Shown here piece after piece: positions 17,910-25,873 of a stretch of DNA of 64,000 nucleotides. This DNA is from an uncultured Eubacterium sp. (GTDB taxonomy: Bacteria > Bacillota > Clostridia > Lachnospirales > Lachnospiraceae). The position numbers and the translations under genes were made by a program. The number at the start of each line of letters is the position of its first letter. The stretch's first letter is position 1. The stretch covers positions 15,513-79,512 of the forward strand of contig CAJTZX010000011.1 of NCBI GenBank assembly GCA_910584345.1. Direction: 5' to 3'. The notes below the pieces were generated by a model. It made no database searches. It was not told the DNA's origin and saw nothing but the letters and a program-made list of their open reading frames with translations.

Positions 17910-18436
17910 ATGAAAAAGAAAGTCATTTCCATGCTGCTTGCAGCAGCGATGATAACAGCAATGACCGCAGGCTGTGGCAATTCTTCGAATGGTAATAAAG
18001 GCGATGATGCCGCTGCGGGAAGTGAAACAGATGGTGCAGGTGACCAGGCGGATGCTTCGGATGGAAGTACCGGAGAGCTTGAAAATGTGTCGCTTACGAT
18101 GTGGGGAGCAGAAGAAGATCAGGCGATGCTGCAGGAGATGAACGATGCGTTTAAAGAAGAATACTACGTTAAATGCTGAAGGAGTCATTGAAGCAAACGG
18201 CGGAGCGGATGCCGGAGCTGTAAAAGCTGCTACGATTGACGGTAAATTGTATGCTTATCCGGAAACGGCGGATAATGGGTATTTTATGTTTTATAACAAA
18301 GAATATTTTACCGAGGATGATATCAAAAGTCTGGATCAGATGATGAAGATAGCGGCAGATAACGGAAAGAAAATTACACTGGATTATACATCTCCTTGCA
18401 GTATTCTGGCTGATTCCGATTTTATGGCTCATATGC
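17910..18436 (+). pseudogene. Oligosaccharide-binding lipoprotein (MalE/GanS type), broken by deletions
   Basis: The first 87 codons encode a lipoprotein leader (lipobox MTAGC), an Ala/Asp/Gly-rich linker and the first strand VSLTMWGAEEDQAML. After FKEEYY (about 18166-18172) the frame jumps into a later part of the same type of protein, AEGVIEANGG, then GKLYAYPETADNGYFMFYNK, with an in-frame stop at 18176. That piece in turn ends near 18430 at the junction with a permease gene. Only perhaps 40 percent of a normal 400-residue protein remains. It cannot encode a working binding protein. Confidence 0.82.
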
Positions 18437-19189
18437 AATTCGTTTAGCGCATACCAGGGTGTGAATATCAGCCATTTTTTCCCGGAACAGTGGAGCCTTG
18501 CAAATTATAAGGCTATGCTGTTTGAGCCGGATTCGGTTGCTCAGTTTCCGGCATGGTTTGGAAATACACTTTTTATTGCGGTATTTAATTGTCTGATTTC
18601 CACCTGTTTTGTACTGATGGTAAGTTATGCGATGAGCTGTATGCGCTTTCCGGCCAGAAAAGGGTTGATGAATTTCGCGGTAATTTTAACATTATTCCAT
18701 GGATTTTTGTCTATGATTGCGATATACTTTATTTTAAGGACAGTAGGGCTTACGAACAGTCATTTTGGCATGATTTTAGTATATTCCGGAAGTGCGGGGC
18801 TTGGGTATTTAATTGCGAAAGGATTTTTTGATACGCTGCCGAAAGCATTGCGTGAAGCAGCCTATTTGGAAGGAGTTTCCGAGGCAAGGGTGTTTTTTAC
18901 GATTGTACTGCCGTTGTCAAATCCGATTATTGTATATACGGTGATAAGCTCGTTTTTAGTGCCATGGACGGACTTTATTTTTGCGAAGATTATTTTAAAC
19001 TCAGGAATCTCGCAGGATTGGACGGTAGCGATCGGATTGTATAACATGCTGAATAAAACGCTGGTAAACAGTTATTTTGCAAAATTCTGTGCCGGCGGCG
19101 TGATGGTAGCGATTCCAATCTCTGCCCTGTTTGTACTGATGCAGAAGTTCTATGTAGAAGGAATTACAGGTGGATCTGTCAAAGGTTAA
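18437..19189 (+). pseudogene. MalG-type sugar permease lacking its N-terminus
   Basis: The permease frame is recognisable from NSFSAYQGVNISHFF at about 18437, continues through WFGNTLFIAVFNC and the coupling loop EAAYLEGVSEARVFFTIVLP, and ends normally at 19189. The first transmembrane helix and all of the MalF partner gene are missing. The only start is a GTG at 18461 with no good ribosome site. Relatives are the MalG/GanQ subunits of maltodextrin and galactan-oligosaccharide importers. The 250-codon piece is otherwise undamaged, so the deletion is probably recent. Confidence 0.8.
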
Positions 19190-19256
19190 AGGAACTAAAA
19201 AATAAAAAGAAAGGAAAAACTGCAAAAGCAAATAAAAATTTTGCAGGAGGAAAGAT

Positions 19257-21095
19257 ATGGACCAGTTTATTGTAAATATTATCCATCGCCCGGAAATGGT
19301 GCCGGAATATGCGGAAAAAGTAACCGGACAGGGAAAGACAGAAGATATCGGAAGAAAAGCGCTGCTTACCGAATCTTTGGATATTTTTAAAACACAACAA
19401 GAATGTGCGCACAAAAACGGCTTAAAGACAACGATCGAGATGACGTATGCAAGCCTGTTTAACGAAGAGGCAGTTGCACTCGCGAAGGAGCATCATGAAA
19501 CGTATGGGGATGAAATCGGACTGACTTTGCTCGGCTTGCCTTGCAAAGAGTTCCGCGAAAAATACAAGACGAAAGATTTCTGCATCTGGATGTTTTCGAT
19601 GGAGGATAAGAAGTCGATTGTGAATGATGTGTTTGAAAAGTTTCATGATACATTTGGATTTTATCCGGAGTCGACAGGGTCTTATTATATGGATGCTGAC
19701 TTAATTAACTATATTAAGGAAAAATATCCATCGGTTAAGTGCGCAGTTGCTACCTGTTGGGAGGAAGGGCCAAAAGCGTATCATACATGCAACAATTCCT
19801 GGTATACATTTATGGATGGCGGCCCATGGGCTCCATGGATTCCGTCCAAAACAAATACCCATGCTCCGGCTGCAAATAAGGAAGAGGACAGCGGTATTGT
19901 GGCGATCCCGCATTTATCCAGAGACCTGATTGCATGTTACGACGGAAATGGCTCTAACTTTGGCACGCATCCGCAAAATGTACTGCGTGGCATGATATAT
20001 GACAGTAAGACATGGGAATATCCATATTTGTATAATCTGATCGACCAGTATCGTTATCTGGCAAAATTTAACAATGGCTATGCCTATAATATGATGTTTG
20101 TCGGCCCGGGCTGGATGAATAAAATGGGGCGCTGGGAAGCTCCGTATGAGCTGCTGCTAAAATCATACGAAGATGGCTGTGCTTATTACGGTCAGCTGAA
20201 AAAAGAAGGCAAGTGTATCGATATGACGATGGCTGAATTTGCTGATTATTACAGAGAAAAGAAGTCGTATACAGAGCCGGAATGCGCATTGTGGAGAGAT
20301 ATTTTATATGGTTCCAAAAAGCAGCTGTTTTGGTACTGTGATCCGTTTTTACGTGCCTGCGTGAATATGGACCAGGGCGGCGCGATTGTAGATTTGCGTC
20401 CGTACGTAGCAAAATTAGATTGGAAAGTCGGCATTGGAACAGATCATATTCAGGACGCTTCCTATCCGTTTTTAATTCAGGAAAAATATCGGGCAGGTTA
20501 TTTTACACATTATGCAGGGGAAGGAACGATTCGAAGCGCGAAACTGACCTATAAGGGAGAAGAAGTAGACTTATGTCTTTGCCCGACACATGCTCATTTT
20601 TCACAAGAAGAAAATACCCGTATTTTAACGCTGGATCCGGTTGAAATTGTATTTGCAGATCTTACGGTAAAACTTCAGACACGTCTATTGTTTGAAGAAG
20701 GCAGTGCGAATATCCGCATCGAGCGAAAGATTCTGGAAATGAGCAAACCGGATGCAAAAGTGGAATTAAACGAATATATCGTCGCATGCTACGGTACGAC
20801 GGAATATACCGAAGATATGTCTGCGGTTACATTATCGGCTGTAAAGGGAACAAATACGGTGACACTTGCGTATGAATACAAGTGCAGAGAAGAATATATG
20901 GATGGAGCGGACTGTGTATCAGCAGTCATTCCTCCGATTGAAACAAAAGTATCTATGTCCTGCGACCGTGCGGACGCGACAGGATATATGAAAGAAGGGT
21001 ATGCATTTTCGCCAATGTTTACCTTAGGTTATAAGACCGAAATTCGTGATAAGGAGGTATTTTCAACATGGCTCAGCTTGGAAAAGGCAAACTAA
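19257..21095 (+). CDS. Conserved 612-residue protein of the galactan locus, function not recognised
   Basis: I do not firmly recognise the family. The N-terminal part looks like a TIM-barrel or deacetylase-type catalytic region: GLKTTIEMTYASLF, then GLTLLGLPCKEF and FGFYPESTGSYYMDADLINY, with several conserved-looking acidic and aromatic residues. It is followed from about residue 400 by a beta-rich C-terminal part. There is no signal peptide, so it is probably cytoplasmic. It starts after GGAGGAAAG, 67 bases past the broken permease, and overlaps the next gene by 28 bases. Its place between transporter and GH53 suggests a glycoside-processing enzyme (inference). Confidence 0.7.
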   Translation: MDQFIVNIIHRPEMVPEYAEKVTGQGKTEDIGRKALLTESLDIFKTQQECAHKNGLKTTIEMTYASLFNEEAVALAKEHHETYGDEIGLTLLGLPCKEFREKYKTKDFCIWMFSMEDKKSIVNDVFEKFHDTFGFYPESTGSYYMDADLINYIKEKYPSVKCAVATCWEEGPKAYHTCNNSWYTFMDGGPWAPWIPSKTNTHAPAANKEEDSGIVAIPHLSRDLIACYDGNGSNFGTHPQNVLRGMIYDSKTWEYPYLYNLIDQYRYLAKFNNGYAYNMMFVGPGWMNKMGRWEAPYELLLKSYEDGCAYYGQLKKEGKCIDMTMAEFADYYREKKSYTEPECALWRDILYGSKKQLFWYCDPFLRACVNMDQGGAIVDLRPYVAKLDWKVGIGTDHIQDASYPFLIQEKYRAGYFTHYAGEGTIRSAKLTYKGEEVDLCLCPTHAHFSQEENTRILTLDPVEIVFADLTVKLQTRLLFEEGSANIRIERKILEMSKPDAKVELNEYIVACYGTTEYTEDMSAVTLSAVKGTNTVTLAYEYKCREEYMDGADCVSAVIPPIETKVSMSCDRADATGYMKEGYAFSPMFTLGYKTEIRDKEVFSTWLSLEKAN

Positions 21096-21292
21096 ATTAC
21101 AGATGCCCATCTTGTTTTTTCAGAGATCTGGACATTGATATGTTTTATGATAAAGATACAAAAGAATATCATTGTATCCGGTGCCAGTATGTGGCGAAGG
21201 AAGAGGATATTTTGAAAATGAATGAAGAAATACGTACGAGGTATAAGTTTATAGACAGACGGATTACAGAGTTTGAAGATTTTAGTTTTTAG
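21068..21292 (+). CDS. Small zinc-ribbon protein
   Basis: A 74-residue protein with two CxxC knuckles, CPSC near residue 13 and CIRC near residue 36, spaced as in a zinc ribbon. The first is followed by the acidic stretch DLDIDMFYDKDT. Its start lies inside the previous gene, with a strong AAGGAGG upstream, showing that it is a real coupled gene. The function is unknown; it could be a nucleic-acid-binding or protein-partner module for its neighbours. Confidence 0.72.
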   Translation: MAQLGKGKLNYRCPSCFFRDLDIDMFYDKDTKEYHCIRCQYVAKEEDILKMNEEIRTRYKFIDRRITEFEDFSF

Positions 21293-21302
21293 GCGGTGAG
21301 AA

Positions 21303-22403
21303 ATGATAAAAGGAATGGATATTTCCTCTCTGTTGGAAGTAGAACAGTGCGGCGGCAGATTTTATGATAAGGGTGAGGAAAAAGACCTTATGGAAATCTT
21401 AAAATCTTATGGAACTAATTACATCAGGCTCAGGCTTTGGAACGACCCATATGCAGAAGACGGCAGGCCGTATGGAGCCGGATGCAGTGACTTTCCGGCG
21501 ACGCTAAAGCTGACGCGGCGTGCACTGGCACATGGTTTTGGCGTTTTGCTCGATTTTCATTACAGTGATTTTTGGGCAGATCCGGGTAAGCAGACAATTC
21601 CAAAAGCATGGCGGGGCTTCCATGAGGAAGAGCTTAAGCAGGCTGTATATGATTTTACAAAAAAGACATTAGAGGATTTACGCGCAGCGGACGCTATGCC
21701 GACTATGATTGCTGTTGGCAACGAGCTGAGCAATGGATTGTTGTGGCCGTACGGAAAGGTGCCGCATTATGAAGCGATTGCAAAATTTGTGAGTGCGGGT
21801 ATTCGGGCTGTTCGAAGTGTGGATCAGACATTGCCTATCATGGTTCATTTGGACAACGGCGGCAATAATGAGCTGTATCGAAGCTGGTTTGATAACTACT
21901 TTGAGAACAAAGGAGAAGACTTCGAATATATCGGATTATCTTATTATCCGTTCTGGCATGGGAATCTGGCTGCTTTGGAAGCAAATATGCATGATATTGC
22001 GCAGCGTTATCAAAAAGACTTAATAGCAGCAGAAGTTTCTATGGGCTTTACAATGGAAGACTATAAGCAATATGAGCAGTTAAGTGATGAGGAGCGTAAA
22101 GGCTATGCGACAAAACCGGAGCTGGTATCCGGATTGGATTATCCGATGACGAAAGAAGGACAGGCGGATTTTATGCAGGATTTTATGTCTCGCATACAAA
22201 AGGTACCAAAAAACAGGGGCAAAGGATTTTTCTACTGGGAACCGGCGTGGCTGCCAAGACATGGCTCTGAATGGGCGACAGAAGCGGCAAGAGAGTATAT
22301 TGGTGAACCGGGCAAAGGAGGAAATGAATGGGCGAATCAGGCGTTGTTTGATTATGACGGACATGCGCTGCCAGCGCTTGCTGTGATTCGTGATTTTAGT
22401 TAA
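21303..22403 (+). CDS. GH53 endo-beta-1,4-galactanase
   Basis: A 366-residue glycoside hydrolase of family 53, which cuts beta-1,4-galactan side chains of pectin. Family marks are the start KGMDISSLLEVEQCGG, the strand NYIRLRLWNDPY, LLDFHYSDFWADPGKQ, the acid/base Glu in AVGNELSNG and the nucleophile Glu in IAAEVSMGF. The gene appears intact. There is no signal peptide, so the enzyme would act inside the cell on imported oligomers, unlike typical secreted galactanases. With the importer broken, its substrate supply is in doubt. Confidence 0.92.
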   Translation: MIKGMDISSLLEVEQCGGRFYDKGEEKDLMEILKSYGTNYIRLRLWNDPYAEDGRPYGAGCSDFPATLKLTRRALAHGFGVLLDFHYSDFWADPGKQTIPKAWRGFHEEELKQAVYDFTKKTLEDLRAADAMPTMIAVGNELSNGLLWPYGKVPHYEAIAKFVSAGIRAVRSVDQTLPIMVHLDNGGNNELYRSWFDNYFENKGEDFEYIGLSYYPFWHGNLAALEANMHDIAQRYQKDLIAAEVSMGFTMEDYKQYEQLSDEERKGYATKPELVSGLDYPMTKEGQADFMQDFMSRIQKVPKNRGKGFFYWEPAWLPRHGSEWATEAAREYIGEPGKGGNEWANQALFDYDGHALPALAVIRDFS

Positions 22404-22443
22404 GTTGAAAATCTGCATAAGATAAAAGGATCTTTTTCTTGAA

Positions 22444-22484
22444 CAAAAGGAAATCTCTGCGGTAATTGCAGAGATTTCCTTTTG
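22444..22484 (+). terminator. Strong terminator hairpin of the galactan locus
   Basis: CAAAAGGAAATCTCTGC pairs perfectly over 17 bp with GCAGAGATTTCCTTTTG around a 7-base loop. Confidence 0.85.
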
Positions 22485-22611
22485 TGTGAAAAGAAACAGA
22501 CATTTGCAACTATCTACATAGTATTATAATTCACTTGTGTTAACAGATTGAATGAAGTATAATTTAAACATCTTAGAATCGTGAATATAGACGCAAGGAG
22601 GAAAAAAGTTC

Positions 22612-25600
22612 ATGTACCATTGTCAGATACATTTTTATTTATCAGGCGTAACGTGCAGAGCATTTGATTTGATAAAGGAAATTACCCCGTACAAAAATTT
22701 CACGCATCAGTATACGTGGAGTAAAAGTTTGGAACCTTCTGCCGCAGCTGCAGCGGATGTGATACTGGCGAATCTGGAAGGATTGGAAGCTGATGAAACG
22801 AAAGATGAAGTTCAGTTGCTTCTTGGTGCAAAGCGTGCTGAAGCAGAGCTGATTTTGATGTTGGAAAAAGGTCAGATAGATTTTATTGTGGACCATTTTG
22901 ATAACATCAAAGATATGTGGGTCATGCCGATGTCGGAAGAAGAGTTCCGGTTCCGTTATGAGCGGTGGCGGCAGGATTACAAAATGAGTAAAGATTTCTG
23001 GCAGGCTGAACATTTTTTGGAGACAACGATTAATAATGTACCAAATCTGGTTTGGTATAAGGATCAAAATGGTATTCATGAAAAGGTGAATGATAGTTTT
23101 TGCCGGACGGTTGGAAAGACAAAACAGGAGGTGGAAGGGCAGGGACATGCTTATATTTGGGATGTGGAGCATGATGATCCGGCATGTATAGAATCAGAGC
23201 GGGAAGTGATGAATCACCGCAGAACATTTGTTTCGGAGGAGCTGGTACAGACAGGTGCAGGCGTACGTACACTGATGACTTATAAGTCCCCGCTTTATGA
23301 CCTGGACGGCAGTGTGATGGGGACGGTCGGCGTTGCCATAGACGTAACGCAGGAAAGAGTGTATGAACAGGAGATTGTACAAAAGAATCAAACTTTGGAG
23401 AAGATCTTTACGACAATAGACTGCGGCGTTATCAGGCATACGTCAGATGGCAATCGTGTACTAAGCATTAACCGTGCAGCGCTTAAAATTCTTGGATATG
23501 ATTCACAGGAAGAGATGGAAGCGGACGGATTTCAGACCGTTGCCGGATCGATTTTAGAGGAAGACAGGGCACGATTTACAGAATGTATTGAAAGTCTGGA
23601 AAAGGAAGGAGACAGCGTCAGTACAGAATACCGTGTCAGACATAAAAACGGAGAAATTCTGCATATTATGGGAAATGTGAAGCTGCTTATGGAAAACGGA
23701 GAGCTGTTTTACCAACGGTTTTTACTGGACTGCACAGCGCAAAAGCTTCAGGAAAAGAAAAAGGAAAAACGCCAGACAGAATTGGCACAGGCATTGACCG
23801 TCGATTACAATATTGTTTGTTTTTTCAATTTAAATACCGGCAAAGGTGTTCCAATACGCAGTGATGATCGGGATGGCGGTGCGTTTACCGCAGATGATAA
23901 CGGAAACATTTACTTTCAGCAGGGCATGGAACAGTACATACAGACGATCGTTCATCAAGAAGACAGAGAAAAGATGAGACAATTTTGCAATGCTGATGAT
24001 TTACGGGAAAAACTGTCAGAACGGGGCGTCGGGCATGCCAATTATCGTGCGGTGATTGGCGGTGATGTACTTTATTATCAGCTGAAAGCGGTGCGTACCG
24101 GAAGCTGGAACAGACAGTGCGGCATTGTCATCGGTCTGCGCAGCGTAGATGTGGAAATCCGTAAGGAGATGGAACAGAAAAATCTGCTGGAAACTGCATT
24201 GATGCAGGCAAACCGGGCGAACAAGGCAAAGAGTGTCTTTTTATCAAATATGTCTCATGATATCCGTACGCCAATGAATGCGATTGTTGGTTTTACAGCG
24301 CTTGCAATCGCGCATATTGACCAGCGCGAACAGGTAGAGGAATATTTGAAAAAGATAATGACCTCCGGCAATCATTTGCTGAGTCTGATTAATGATGTGC
24401 TGGATATGAGCCGTATAGAAAGCGGCCGGATGCATCTGGATGAAAAGCCGTGTTGTTTGCCGGATATTCTGCATGGCCTGCGAAATATTTTGCAGGCAGA
24501 TATTCATGCAAAACGGCTGGATTTGTATATGGATGCGGTAGATATTGTACATGAAGAGATCTATTGTGATAAGCTGCGGCTGAATCAAGTACTATTAAAT
24601 CTTTTGGGCAATGCGGTGAAATATACAGGTGCAGGCGGCATGATAAGTATGCGGATAACGGAAAAACCAGGATCTGAGAATGGATATACAAATTATGAAT
24701 TTACAATTCGAGACACTGGATTTGGGATGAGCGAAGAATTTGTGGCGCATATTTTTGAACCGTTTGAACGTGAAAAAAACAGCACGATCAGTGGCATTCA
24801 GGGAACCGGCCTTGGGATGGCAATTACGAAAAATATTGTTGATCTGATGAACGGTACGATCGCCGTATCCAGCGAGCTGGGCAAAGGAACAGAAGTAACC
24901 GTTTGCTTTACGTTTCGTCTGCATGACGGAGAGAAGCTGCCACCGGATATTCCAAAGCTGAAAAATTGCCGCGCGCTTGTAGTTGATGACGATTTTAATA
25001 CCTGTGACAGTGTGACTTATATGTTGAGCCAGATTGGAATGCGGGCAGAGTGGACACTTTCCGGAAAAGAAGCGCTGCTGCGTACACATCAGGCGGTTAC
25101 AAGAGGCGATAACTATACGGTTTATGTGATAGACTGGATGCTGCCGGATATGAACGGGATTGAAGTTACCCGCAGAATCCGTAAGGAAATGGGTGATGAG
25201 GTGCCGATTATTTTGCTGACGGCTTATGACTGGTCGGATATTGAGGATGAGGCAAAAGAGGCCGGTATTTCGGCATTTTGCAGTAAGCCGCTGTTTTTAT
25301 CTGAGCTTCGAGGATGTCTGCATTCCATCGTAGATATAGAAGAAACAGAGAAAAAAGATAACGAAGAAGAACAGGCAGCACATCATACCGGATGTATCTT
25401 GCTGGCGGAAGATAATGAAATTAATCAAGAAATTGCAGCAGCTATTTTGAAAGATGCAGGGTTTACGGTAGAAATAGCAGGGAATGGACAGATTGCGGTA
25501 GATATGCTGAAAAAATCCGTTCCAGGGTATTATAAGATTGTGCTGATGGATGTGCAGATGCCGGTAATGGACGGTTATGAAGCGACGAAAATGATTCGGA

Positions 25601-25767
25601 ATCTGAAAAATAAAGAACATGCATCCATACCGATTTTGGCAATGACGGCAAATGCATTTGAAGAAGATAAACAGCAGGCAATAGATTGTGGTATGAACGG
25701 GCATTTGGCAAAGCCAATCGATGTAGAAGTTCTGCTTGCAACACTGGACAAGGTGATGTCATACTAA
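22612..25767 (+). CDS. Hybrid histidine kinase, cytoplasmic, with PAS domains and two receivers
   Basis: A 1051-residue protein. About 130 residues of unknown fold come first, then PAS domains (NNVPNLVWYKDQNGIHEKVN; a second near residues 260-380), a possible third sensor region, HisKA with the phospho-accepting His549 (FLSNMSHDIRTPMNA), HATPase with GTGLGMAITKNIV, and two receiver domains with Asp841 (VIDWMLPDMNG) and Asp980 (LMDVQMPVMDG). There is no membrane segment, so it senses internal signals. No output domain is present, so the phosphate must pass to a separate response regulator or the kinase acts through c-di-GMP-type partners. The start has GGAGGAAAAAAG. Confidence 0.88.
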   Translation: MYHCQIHFYLSGVTCRAFDLIKEITPYKNFTHQYTWSKSLEPSAAAAADVILANLEGLEADETKDEVQLLLGAKRAEAELILMLEKGQIDFIVDHFDNIKDMWVMPMSEEEFRFRYERWRQDYKMSKDFWQAEHFLETTINNVPNLVWYKDQNGIHEKVNDSFCRTVGKTKQEVEGQGHAYIWDVEHDDPACIESEREVMNHRRTFVSEELVQTGAGVRTLMTYKSPLYDLDGSVMGTVGVAIDVTQERVYEQEIVQKNQTLEKIFTTIDCGVIRHTSDGNRVLSINRAALKILGYDSQEEMEADGFQTVAGSILEEDRARFTECIESLEKEGDSVSTEYRVRHKNGEILHIMGNVKLLMENGELFYQRFLLDCTAQKLQEKKKEKRQTELAQALTVDYNIVCFFNLNTGKGVPIRSDDRDGGAFTADDNGNIYFQQGMEQYIQTIVHQEDREKMRQFCNADDLREKLSERGVGHANYRAVIGGDVLYYQLKAVRTGSWNRQCGIVIGLRSVDVEIRKEMEQKNLLETALMQANRANKAKSVFLSNMSHDIRTPMNAIVGFTALAIAHIDQREQVEEYLKKIMTSGNHLLSLINDVLDMSRIESGRMHLDEKPCCLPDILHGLRNILQADIHAKRLDLYMDAVDIVHEEIYCDKLRLNQVLLNLLGNAVKYTGAGGMISMRITEKPGSENGYTNYEFTIRDTGFGMSEEFVAHIFEPFEREKNSTISGIQGTGLGMAITKNIVDLMNGTIAVSSELGKGTEVTVCFTFRLHDGEKLPPDIPKLKNCRALVVDDDFNTCDSVTYMLSQIGMRAEWTLSGKEALLRTHQAVTRGDNYTVYVIDWMLPDMNGIEVTRRIRKEMGDEVPIILLTAYDWSDIEDEAKEAGISAFCSKPLFLSELRGCLHSIVDIEETEKKDNEEEQAAHHTGCILLAEDNEINQEIAAAILKDAGFTVEIAGNGQIAVDMLKKSVPGYYKIVLMDVQMPVMDGYEATKMIRNLKNKEHASIPILAMTANAFEEDKQQAIDCGMNGHLAKPIDVEVLLATLDKVMSY

Positions 25768-25873
25768 TAGTAATAAGAACATTTCGTTTAGCTGCAGTCG
25801 GACGTTAATTCCGGGCAGTATACAAGCAGAGGTTCTGATAGGATCGATCATTTGTCAAAAAGGTATGAAATAA

